Assembly (NCBI RefSeq): GCF_024763615.1
Contig: NC_077222.1
Coordinates: forward strand, 77,810,001-77,874,000
DNA from: Phlebotomus papatasi
Lineage: Eukaryota; Arthropoda; Insecta; Diptera; Psychodidae
DNA: 64,000 bases
Direction of reading: 5' to 3'
Shown here piece after piece: positions 46,901 to 56,254 of this stretch (position 1 is its first letter; every line of letters starts with the position of its first letter). The notes below the pieces were generated by a model. The model made no database searches. It worked only from the letters and a program-made list of their open reading frames with translations, and had not been told where the DNA came from. Made by a program: the position numbers and the translations under genes.

Positions 46901-48487
46901 TTTCACCGTTTTATGATTGAGCTGTGCGTGATATTAAGCGCTTTCACCGTTTTATGATTGAGCTTTGCGTGAGTTTAAGCTCTTCTCTGCGTTTTATGAT
47001 TGATTTGTGCGTTATTTTGAGCGCTTTCACCGTTTTATGATTGAGCTGTGCGTGATGTTGAGCGCTTCACCGTTTTATGATTGAGCTGTGCGTGATTTTG
47101 AGCGCATTAACCGTTTTATGATTGATTTGTGCGTGATTTTAAGCGTTTTTACCGTTTTGTTATTGTGCTGTGCGTTTTTGTAGGCGTTTTCACCGTTTAA
47201 TTATGGATTTATACGTGATATTCAAGCGCTTCCACCGTTTTACGATTGAGCTGTGTATGATTTTAAGCTCTTTCACCGTTTTATGATTGATTTGTGCGTG
47301 ATTTTAAGCGCTTTCACGTTTTTTGATTGAGCTGTGCGTGATTTTAAGCTCTTACACCGTTTTATGATTGATTTGTGCGTGATTTTAAGCGCTTTCACCG
47401 TTTTTTGGTTGAGCTGTACGTGATTTTAAGCTCTTACACCGTTTTATGATTGAGGTGTGCGTGTTTTTAAGCGCTTTTCTCCGTTTTATGCAGCTGTGCG
47501 TGATTTTAGGCGCTTTCAGCGTTATATGATTGAGCTGTGCGTGATTTTAAGCGCTTTCACCGTTTTATGATTGATCTGTGCGTGTTTTTAAGCGCTTTTC
47601 TCCGTTTTATGATTGAGCTGTGCGTGATTTTAAGCGCTTTCACCGTTTTATGATTGATCTGTGCTTGTTTTTAAGCGCTTTTCTCCATTTTGTGATTCAG
47701 CTGTGCGTGATTTTAAGCGCTTTCACCGTTTTATGATTGAGTTGTGCGTGTTTTTAAGCTCTTTCACCGTTTTGTGATTGAGTTGTGCGTGTTTTAAGCG
47801 CTTTTCTCCGTTTTATTATTCAGCTGTGCGTGATTTTAAGCGCTTTCACCGTTTTATGATTCAGCTGTGTGTGTTTTTATTCGCTTTCTCCGTTTTGTCA
47901 TTGTGCTGTGCGTGATTTTAAGCGCATTAACTGTTTTATGATTGATTTGTGCTTGATTTTAAGCGCTTTTCTCCGTTTTATTATTCAGCTGTGCGTGATT
48001 TTAAGCTCTTCCACCGTTTTATGATTGGGCTGTGCGTGATATTGAGCGCGTTAACCGTTTTATGATTGATCTGTGGGGGTTTTAGGGCTTTCACCGTTTT
48101 TTGATTGAGCTGTGCGTGATTCTGAGCGCCTTCACCGTTTTATGATTGAGCTGTGCGTCACTTTGAGCGCTTCCGCCGTTTTAGGATTGAGCTGTGCGTG
48201 ATTTTGAGCACTTACACCGTTTTATGATTCATCTCTGCGTGATTTTATGCGTTTTCACCGTTTGATGACTGAGGTGTGCGTGATTTTAAGCGCGTGATCC
48301 ATTTTATGATTGAGCTGTGCGTAATTTTAAGCTCTTTCACCATTTTATGATTGAGCTCTGCGTTATTTTGAGCGCTTCCACCGTTTCAGGATTGAGCTGT
48401 GCGTGATTTTGGGTGCATTAACCGTTTTATGAGTGATTTGTGCGTGATTTTAAGCGCTTTTACCGTTTTGTTATTGTGCTGTGTTCA
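43958..48487 (-). repeat. 41-bp satellite, inverted block, about 110 units
   Basis: The same monomer in the opposite orientation (CTGTGCGTGATTTTGAGCGC, then TTTCACCGTTTTATGATTGA). The switch occurs around 43955-43965 (AACAGTGGAATCTTAATC), with no unique spacer. The inverted block is about twice as long as the forward block and contains a higher-order repeat that the forward block lacks. It ends at GTTATTGTGCTGTG, followed by a plus-orientation R4-like stretch at about 48490-48660. Confidence 0.93.
44261..46716 (-). repeat. 913-bp higher-order repeat of the satellite, two full copies and one shortened copy
   Basis: Marker phrases recur at exact spacings: TGTGTGGGTTGTTAGGTCTT at 44261, 45174 and 46717, and GACTGAATTG at 44551, 45464 and 46094. 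The first step is 913 bp for both, about 22 monomers. The third copy lacks its first 290 bp or so, with a deletion join near 46073-46090 (GTTAACTGTTTGATCATGAG). Copies are almost identical, pointing to recent unequal exchange. Confidence 0.9.
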
Positions 48488-48849
48488 GCTTTGTGTTTTC
48501 CCCTCACCCAGCCATCTTTCCATTCCTAATCATGTTTTCTGGTTTATTTCGAAAAGAGCTTCTAGATATTTTTTTTTCTTTTTGGAATAAATTGTAGAAG
48601 TTATCAAGGTGGATATTTCTCTCATAGACACCTGATGATCGAAAAACATTTTAATATCAAAGGTCAGAAAATAAATCACTATTAATTATTATTAATTAAA
48701 AATTGCTACCAAAAAGTGGCAACTTTTTAAGCACGTTTACATACAATTTGGAATACAATTGAGTTTTGATACATTATTGCCCTAATAAATTTAGCATTGT
48801 TTTATATTTTGAAAAATATTGATCGATGGACAATACAACAATATACACT

Positions 48850-49576
48850 AAATTTTCATAAATTTCATAAAATTTCGTAAATTTCATAAAATTTCATAAA
48901 TTTCTTGAAATTTTCTTTACCATAATGTCTTACTTCAAGAAAACAGTCAACGACCAATATTAGAAGTTGGTAAACACAACGTGTTTTTAAAATCACATTT
49001 GGATTTGTAGTATATATAAATGTCAAAAACGTATTTATGGCATTAAAGTGGCTTACATTGGTTTATAATCATTAAATAAACGATCAGTGTAATTGAAAAA
49101 TATTACTTTGATAAAATTTGTCGGAAAAAGTAATTTTTTAAGCTTTAAAAACATTTGACCTTGAGAAATGTCATGAAGGAATGCTTCAAGGTCATTGGTA
49201 TGTATGGGCGAAATATCCGCCCGGATAGCATCTACAACATATTTGACAATGAAAACTATCGGACGAGTAGTTTTCGAGATATCCCAAAAAACATGTTTTT
49301 TATGAGAAGGGGAGGGGTGGGGGGAAAATGAAGGTCATATTTAGATTCCTAAGGTCAACTTATAGGGGGGTCACCCGAAGACCCCAAGTCGATATTTCCA
49401 ACCATCTGGCTTCTAGAGCCAAAATAAAGATTTACCACCCCCGCAATACCCCCCTGTAACGGATGACCCCATGAATTCCGAAATTAGTGACTATCACCAT
49501 TGAATTTGTCGTGCCCCAATTAGCTTAAAATGCAAAGTCTTATAAGGGCCGGGCTCCGCACGGTTCGAGACCTTCC
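48850..49576 (-). repeat. Right inverted arm of the foldback
   Basis: Complement of the left arm, ending CGGTTCGAGACCTTCC. Small differences exist, for example AAACAGTCAACGACCAATAT against ATATTGGGTGTTGACTGATT on the left, and CCTGTAACGGATGACC against GGTCACCCGTTACAGG. Between the arm and the satellite (48490-48840) lies an extra R4-like copy that the left side lacks. Confidence 0.92.
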
Positions 49577-49826
49577 CTATACTATCAATAAATAGTTTCA
49601 TAAACATTGATTAATTTTCTGCCTAATCAACTATTTTGATCAATATATGGTAGAACAGATTAGATTACCAACTATTTTTGCAACGCTTTACCATCTCAAG
49701 AGAAAATAATTTCTTGAGTGGTTTGCTTGAGCATTTTTCACAAGATTTGCGCGCTGCAGTAGCACTGTTAAATTTAATTTGGTGCAGTAAAAATTTTTCT
49801 CTACCGTTGATCAGTTCAAATTTTGA
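49577..49826 (+). other. Unique right-hand interior of the hAT-type element
   Basis: AT-rich sequence between the right arm and the right GCC block, with no counterpart on the left. The frame starting at 49678 runs into the GCC block and has no hAT transposase motif. Confidence 0.5.
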
Positions 49827-50107
49827 GCTACCGCCGCCGCCATCGGCTCAGGAAAAATGGAAAACACCGAGCCGCCGCCGCTATCGTCTCTGAAAAAATG
49901 GCAAATACCGAGCCGCCGTCACCTATGGGCTCGAAAAGTCGAGCCGCCGCCGCCATCGGCTCGGAAAAAATGGCAAATACCGAGCCGCCGTCCCCGACAG
50001 ACTCGGAAAACCGAGCCGCCGCCGCCACCGGCTTGGAAAAAATGACAGATATCAAGCCGCCGCCGTCATGGCATTTCCGAAATCGAGACGCCGCCGCCGT
50101 CACTATC
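49827..50107 (+). repeat. Right GCC-rich subterminal block
   Basis: About six units of the type GAGCCGCCGCCGCCATCGGC followed by TCGGAAAAAATGGCAAATAC. The GCC runs are on the plus strand, as in the left block, so these blocks are not part of the inverted symmetry. Frames on both strands are repeat translations (Pro-rich or Ala-rich). Confidence 0.85.
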
Positions 50108-50689
50108 GACGGTTTGCATCTCTGGATTTTACGCTTATCGTGGCTTTTCGTCTAACAGATTTCTTAAAAGAACTCCTGTCTCAGTACGATAATATTAAAT
50201 ATTTATTTACAAGTTTATTTGTTTATTTATTGAGAGTTGTAATTCTTTTAGTATGACCTGTGTTGTAAAATTAATATAATTAACTGGGATTAAAAATTCA
50301 ATTATTATTAAATTAATTTTAGAGTATTAAAACATTATTAAAAACTATACCTAAATATAAGAAATAATTTTTCTTTTTATTTATATTTATCGCTAAGCAA
50401 ATTATTCAATCACCCTCCATGTATTTCAGCAATATTTTCCTCAGGGTCCTTCTGAGTCGGCATTGCTTCAGCTCCACTACTAATTACGAAGAAAAATATG
50501 TGCTAGCGTGCTAAAAAATAAATATATTTTTTACTTTCATCTAATTCAATTTAAGCTTGTATATCGTCGGTTGGTCGGTTACTTAAAAAGTTATTGCCAG
50601 TCTTATTATTTTATTCCAAATAACAACTAAAATGGATTAAGGCAAATGACTGTCTTCATAAACATATTTTGTCATTAAAAAGGTAGCAA

Positions 50690-51020
50690 AGCGTCCCATG
50701 CTTTGCAAAATGCTCGAATTCATAACTTTTATATGGTAGACTTCAAAAGTACTCTCGTATCATTTACCGTTTACAGATTTACAACCGATTTGAACCGAAT
50801 TATAAATCACTCAAAAGAACACCAAATACAGGTGAGGATTAATAGAATTAATTTTCTGACAAATATTATTTTTTGGTTTATAGCCGATTGGAACCGGTTT
50901 AGGCCTGTCAGAAATTCCAGGATCGTTCAGTAAGTCCAAACATAATTCCATCTGATTCAAAGATACGCTTTGATTTGAAAAACCGTTATTAAGAATTATT
51001 CAACGGTATTTTATATGGAC
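50690..51020 (+). repeat. Dispersed repeat R2, copy
   Basis: GCGTCCCATGCTTTGCAAAA, TGCTCGAATTCATAAC, GGTTTATAGCCGATTGGAAC and AAAACCGTTATTAAGAATTA occur in the same order as at 22245-22510. Non-coding. Confidence 0.55.
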
Positions 51021-51039
51021 GAAATTGACCGGCTAGGTA

Positions 51040-51198
51040 ATTTTTCAAACGTATCCAAAAGTGAAATAAAATCGCACGACATATTTTCGAGTAATCCCAA
51101 AAAATCTAGTTTTGGTGGGGAAAGGGAAGGGTTGGGGGAAATAAGGGTCATGTTAGTGGCTCCAGAATAAACTCATGGGGAGGTCCTCCAAAGCTTCT
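51040..51198 (-). repeat. Dispersed repeat R4, inverted copy
   Basis: CGAGTAATCCCAAAAAATCT, GGGGAAAGGGAAGGGTTGGG, AATAAGGGTCATGTTAG and ACTCATGGGGAGGTCC parallel the right arm at 49255-49385. Confidence 0.6.
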
Positions 51199-51200
51199 AA

Positions 51201-51405
51201 TACGGGCTTTAGACCTAAGGCTTAGCTATCTGGCTTAACTCCTCTAATTCCTCATCAGGTACGATTTTTTACGAAAAACTTGTTTAGAATTGGATATTAA
51301 GGGCAAATGATTGATTAAATTTAGAAAAATCAATAAAATTGCTTGTTATTTAGATTTTTGAGACCTTCGGGAACTGGGCTAAACCTCCAGTCTGAAGCTG
51401 GCGTA
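51201..51405 (-). repeat. Dispersed repeat R5, copy 3
   Basis: Inverted relative to the 23.7-kb copy. Ends TACGGGCTTTAGACCTAAGG and (complement) TACGCCAGCTTCAGACTGGA are imperfectly complementary, and both begin at TA. This copy shows best that R5 is an inverted-repeat, MITE-like unit. Confidence 0.68.
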
Positions 51406-51655
51406 AGTCTCTGTCTCGAAGCCTTTGGCCTATAGAGTTGTGGACTCTATAGGTCAAACTGACGGACAGATGGACGAATGGACAAACGGACAAACAGCAT
51501 AACGTCATTTCTGAGAAATCGTCCTAAACGCAAGGATATGCTGAGAAAAGTGGTTTCCGCGTGGTGGAAGATTAAAATTTTGAGAAGACAAAAATTCGAG
51601 GGATTTATATAACTAGTTCTCTCTGTGGAGGTCGAGCAGTAAAATGGGCTGCCCC
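51406..51655 (+). repeat. Dispersed repeat R3, copy 2
   Basis: ACGGACAGATGGACGAATGG is followed by ACAAACAGCATAACGTC, AAAATTCGAGGGATTTATAT, TCTCTGTGGAGGTCGAGCAG and TAAAATGGG. Matches 30500-30745. The 101-codon minus frame crossing it is not supported. Confidence 0.62.
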
Positions 51656-52229
51656 CATCAATGGAGAATAATGATGAGAAAGCATCTGTTTTACTCGCTT
51701 TACTAGCTTTGTTTATCGTATGTGAAATGGTACATAAAAGTTCTGTATGCATTTGATATCTCCGTGTTCACTCTAGCTGAATCTCATTAATTATTCCAAA
51801 CATTCGCCATATTCAGCGATATAAAGTGCAGATAAAACTCTGAAAGTTTTATTAAATTGAAAAAAAAAAGAATATATTAATAAAAATTTTAGGATATAAA
51901 GCACCACTCGGGTGAAGCTATATCCCAAGTTTAATTTCCTTAGAAGCTTTTCTTTTCGATTTTTACCTTTTTTCTCCAGTGAAAATTCAAACATACACAC
52001 AGAAAAATTTGTACACAAAATTGTTACACCGAGGGCTGTCCAGATTTGAAAAAGTGTTTGGCAAAATTTTAAGCAAGTGTTTGGTACACAATTTGTTAAC
52101 TTTTGGTACACAACTTTTTACCATTGGGTACACAATTTTTTAACATTTGGTGGAGAAATTTTTAACATTTGTTAACATTTTGCGTATTTTTTGTTTTATT
52201 TTTTTTTAACCACGGTTAATGTTTTGAGC

Positions 52230-52583
52230 AAGTTTTAGAAAAAAATATTTTGTAAAATTGTTCGTAAATGTTTGTGAATTCCTATTGAGGATTTACGAAA
52301 TGCTCGTAAATCATATAACTCACTAAAATGTTTCTAAAGTATTACATTTTTTCGCAAATACTGTCCGTAACATGATCAACCAATGAGCATTTTTTGTTCT
52401 TTTACAAACATTTGTTTGAACAAAAAATGCTCATTGGTTGATCATGTTACAGACAGTATTTGCGAAAAAATATAATACTTTAGAAACATTTTAGTGGGTT
52501 ATACGATTTACGAGCATTTCGTAAATCCCCAATAGTAATTCACAAACATTTACGAACAATTTCACAAAATATTCTTTCTGTAT
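52230..52583. mobile_element. Palindromic MITE related to 37800-38304, decayed
   Basis: Left TATTTTGTAAAATTGTTCGT and right (complement) TATTTTGTGAAATTGTTCGT. The halves pair nearly throughout, with the centre at AAACATTTGTTTGAAC. It shares GTTCGTAAATGTTTGTGAAT with the 37.8-kb copy. The right terminus keeps CTTTCTGTATGTA, while the left terminus is eroded. Confidence 0.75.
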
Positions 52584-52833
52584 GTAGACTAATAGCATTT
52601 TTCAACGATAACTCAGATTTTTAAATTATAGCTTCCATTGTGTGACTTATCGCTAAAAGAAACATTATTCAGTCATTACTAAAAATATTTTATTTAAATA
52701 TAGCTAAAATATAACAATTTCTCAATACACATTATATATATTTTTTGGAAACTGTATATAATAATAAGAGTTAATTATGCAAAGTGAGAAATATTTCTTG
52801 TGTTTAATTTTGTCAATATACATATTTTACATA

Positions 52834-53786
52834 GGGGAGACTGGGGCACATGTAACCATTTTCGATAGTTGCGAATTTGAGGTGATTTTCCAAGGACACC
52901 GTGATTTTTTGGAAAATATTTCTTAGCTCATGTTTTACCCTTGGGTATAGGCAATATATCGAAGGTAATGCGGATGCTGGAAAACAATTGAGTTTTCCAT
53001 AAAAATAAAATTTGTGTCCCTGTGCATTTTTCTCTTTTCACAAAATACCTGGGGTAGAAGTAACCACTTTCTGGGGAGGATGTAAACACCTTTTTTCCCA
53101 CCCTTGAAATTAACTTTGCACCACTCTCGATTATTTTAATTACTTAAGAGATATATAAAGACTGTATATTTTTCAAAAAATCACGACACTTTTTACAAAG
53201 AATAATTAAAATAGCAAAAAAACTAAAAGCATGCATATCAAAGACATTTTTCAATGGATTTTCCCCATATTTTGACATCATGTGACTTTTTATTTAACAC
53301 AGCGCCACCAATTTTTTTCGTAATCTATGAATTATAGATATTTCGCATGAAGGTCAATTTCCCGCTCTTTTACCTACTCATTTTGTGAAATTGAAATTGC
53401 CTGGTTACATCTACCCCAAATGCTGTTTTCTGACCAATTATTAATTCTTTTGAAATAATGAGAATCTCAATTTGTCTAGTAAATCCATAAATATAATCCT
53501 AAAAGATGTAGGAAAGAACTGGTATTGCTACATTTCGATTATTTTACACAATTTTTAATTTCCAGGTGGAAATCCAAATGACCAAAATAATTGAAATATC
53601 AAAATTTTCGGGAAAAATGATTTTTATTTTTAAAGTATTAGGATTTTATTGACCAATTCTTCTGTGGACATACATCCCCGTGGTATCTATGAATGCTTAT
53701 GGGTTTTATGCTCTGGAGACTTAAAATTAATGAAAAAAATTACAGTGTTTACATCTACCCCAGTTTACTACTGTCCCAGTTCCCCC
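52834..53786. mobile_element. TA-flanked MITE, GGGGAGACTGGGGC family, 953 bp
   Basis: Ends GGGGAGACTGGGGC and (complement) GGGGGAACTGGGAC, each next to TA. Just inside, TGTAACCA (left) and ACATCTACCCCAG (right) recur at 53050-53100 and 53405-53425 as subterminal words (TACCCCA(A/G), GTAACCAC). No coding region longer than a few dozen codons. Confidence 0.82.
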
Positions 53787-54512
53787 TACATATTTCTTTC
53801 TTTGTTTTTACCTTAAAAAGTTACGTGGGTCAAGAAGACTTAAAAATGAAATATTTTCTCTAATTTTTTTCAGAATTATAAAAAAAATGTAATTGAAGCT
53901 CTCAAGCATATAAAAAGTACAACATTTGAATTATATTTTCTAAAATTCTTATTTAAAGGATTTAAAAATTTAGCCATGGTAATACCTGATTTTTGGAGAT
54001 TTTTTTGGAAAAAATATACTTTTCAGTGGAAAAAATTTCTCATAATTGGTTGATCTGAAATCTAAAAATCATATATTCCCTGTTAATCGATGAGTTAAAC
54101 TAGTCCTTGAACGAAGAATTTTATGTTTGTTTGATCAGAACTTATTCTAAATTTTCCCTAAAATCAAATTTTTTTTTTTCAAAAATCCTTCGTTCGTGGA
54201 CTAATTTGACTCATCAGATAACAAAAAATATTTAGTTATTGGATTTTAGATGAACCAATTCCGAGAAATCTTGTCCACCGAAAAGCATATTTTTACAAAA
54301 AAGGTCTCCAAAAATCCCCAGAAAGCCCCAAAAGCTGAATTTTTAAAATTTTTGATTGAAAATGTTTGAAAATATAGTTCAAATGTACTTTTATATGCCT
54401 AAGAGCTTGAATAAAATAATATTTTTATTATGTTGAAAAAAATTCCAGAAAAATATTATGTTTTTTTTTATCAAAATTATATAATTTTACTTGGATACTA
54501 TAGTATCCATTT

Positions 54513-54548
54513 AAATATATATATATTTATATATATATATATATATTT
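54513..54548. repeat. (AT)n microsatellite
   Basis: Two runs of alternating TA separated by ATTT. The 72-codon frame through it is a low-complexity translation. Confidence 0.85.
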
Positions 54549-54686
54549 AGATTTTTTCAGCAATTTTACTTACAATTCATCACAATTAGTGATTCATCAA
54601 CTGACACATAAAAGAACCTTATATCTAATCGTGTTCCACCTTAAATAAGTATGGTTGGAGACAATTTTGGAGTTATTTATTAATTT

Positions 54687-55939
54687 CCCGACTGGAATAC
54701 TATAAAATCTTTGAACACTTGCTTCAAAGATGGTCGCTTAGTTTCACGGCTACTTCCAGTTGAACGTAGAAGCGTTATTCAACAACTCGTATATTTCTGG
54801 GGACCATTCTGAAACAATTATTTAGAATAAGTTACTTCTCAGTCAGTCTATTAGTAACATTAAATGGAAAAGAGGAGGTAAATATGATCCAAATCAGTGA
54901 AGAAATACGTTTTTTACCATATTACTAATTTTTTGCATGGAAAACCCATTATTAAGAGTGGTTCGACAAAAATTGGTATAGAAAGTTGTTTGGTTAATTA
55001 ATAAATTCATTTAATTGGTTCAAGCAAATGTTTTTCTAAAAATTTCATTAACTATCGAAACATATCACATCAGATAATTAAAAATTTGGAAATAAATGGC
55101 ATAAAATTATTTTTATGATTATAAAAATTATTTTTATAGCAGTAGTATAAAATTTCACAAAATTTCAAGAACTATCAGAAAATTTCAACATGTGCTTCTT
55201 TAAAATTTTTGAAAAGAATTAGGATAGAAAATTGTTTGAATTATGAGTAAATTTATTATTTTAAAATCTTAAACATATTATACAATAAAATTTGAAGAAA
55301 AAATTATGTTTGTTTTTTTCTTCAAATTAAATAATTATTTAATTTAATATTTCGAAAGTTTCAAATTTTTCTTGAAATTATCATATGCCTAATGCACTAA
55401 CTGAAAACTTGGACACAATGGGGCCCAAATGGAGGCTTGGGTGCTGCTGTCTTGTAAGGCACAGCCCCCTTTCTAATCTAATCTGAATTGGAAACCTCGA
55501 ATAGAGTAAATTTTAGATTTAGAAAATGTGGCGGATTACCTTTACGATGAACTTGTAGAAAAGATCTGGCGATTTCATAAGAGCTGGTGGAGCCACCTCC
55601 ACAGTGACTTCCAATTTACTGCCACTTTGTGGAGCAAGGGATGGCTTTGGTTAATCTCAATCTGGCAAGGGAGCAGCATTTGAAATAAATATATTTCCTG
55701 CCAAATGCTGAGAAAGTTGACGGCGTCAGTTTCATCAAACATCTCCAGCTTTCCGGCGTTATTCTCGAGCTGTAGACAAAAAAAAACATAATAAACCGCT
55801 TCTCTGAAGAATTTCACAGATGGATGGAAAACTTACCTGCTTTTTCCAGGTCTAAAAACACTTTTTTCTCACGGAAATCGACACTAAACTACGCGTTTTC
55901 ACCATCATATTTGATCACCGTATTTATAACATCCGCCAT
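54687..55939 (-). pseudogene. Decayed intron-bearing gene fragment inside the 4.2-kb element
   Basis: On the minus strand an ATG at 55939 opens MADVINTVIKYDGENA, then TAG, then FSVDFREKKVFLDLEKA in the same frame, ending at GCAG|GTAAGT (exon end 55837). A 67-bp gap ends TTGTCTACAG, and a second block (55769-55540) reads LENNAGKLEMFDETDAVNFLS; after a frame change it reads GSKLEVTVEVAPPALMKSPD and ends at AAAG|GTAATC. A third block after GTTTCAG (about 54809-54687) reads NGPQKYTSC, a stop, then ITLLRSTGSSRETKRPSLKQ and more. Three blocks with proper splice signals but stops and frameshifts indicate a dead copy of a real gene. The order (an IKYDGE opening, then LEMFDET) recalls an N-terminal domain of many uncharacterised insect proteins; I do not recognise the family. 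Confidence 0.5.
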
Positions 55940-56254
55940 GATTCGCGAGAAACTGTCAAAAGATGAGAATATTGTGCTAAATTCTCCGTACTAGTACCAT
56001 GCGACTTATTTTTACTCTCTCTTTGTGCTATGATTTGTCTCAATCTCTCTCTCGCTGAGAGAGAAAAACTGCTAGAGTACTAAATGTACACGATCTTAGC
56101 TCCTTTCGGTGAACAAATCATTGCGTACACTTTTTCGTGATCTCTTGGAGTAGCAAATAATGTGCACAAAAAGTTATTGTTTTTATGTACAGAAAATTTT
56201 GTGTACAAATTTTTCTGTGTGTAAACTGAACCGCTCTTGATTTTATGGTTATTA

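Larger units (their letters stand above)
40366..50124. mobile_element. Giant hAT-type non-autonomous foldback element, 9.76 kb, carrying an inverted satellite
   Basis: Ends CAGAGATGCAAACCG and its exact complement (15 bp perfect, 17 of 18 if extended). They are bordered by a perfect 8-bp direct duplication, GATTTTAC, at 40358-40365 and 50125-50132. CAG-N-G ends with 8-bp duplications define the hAT superfamily. From outside in: GCC-rich subterminal blocks in the same orientation on both sides, inverted arms of about 730 bp, then a 41-bp satellite that reverses orientation near 43960. No transposase is encoded, so mobilisation would need an hAT transposase from elsewhere. The duplication can mark insertion of the whole structure, or of a smaller hAT element that later took in the foldback. 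Confidence 0.9.
51996..56221. mobile_element. TA-flanked 4.2-kb element of the CAC-CAGAAAAAT group, with nested elements and gene fragment
   Basis: A perfect 26-bp inverted repeat (28 bp with the TAs) at both ends, starting CACACAGAAAAATTTGTAC. Subterminal words TGGTACACAA and TTTGTTAACATT fill the left 150 bp. Inside are a palindromic MITE (52230-52583), a GGGGAGACTGGGGC MITE (52834-53786), an (AT)n run and a decayed intron-bearing gene fragment on the minus strand. Perfect ends with heavily loaded contents suggest either a large recent mobilisation or two coincident end copies; the former is simpler. Confidence 0.72.

Noticed and set aside
41655..48487. Regularly spaced 41-bp repeats that could suggest a CRISPR array
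   Set aside because: There are no unique spacers: the whole 41-bp unit repeats, orientation reverses halfway and the context is eukaryotic transposon DNA. It is a satellite.
49823..50155. 110-, 91- and 62-codon frames in the right GCC block
   Set aside because: Same reason: translations of GCCGCCGCC-type repeats on both strands.
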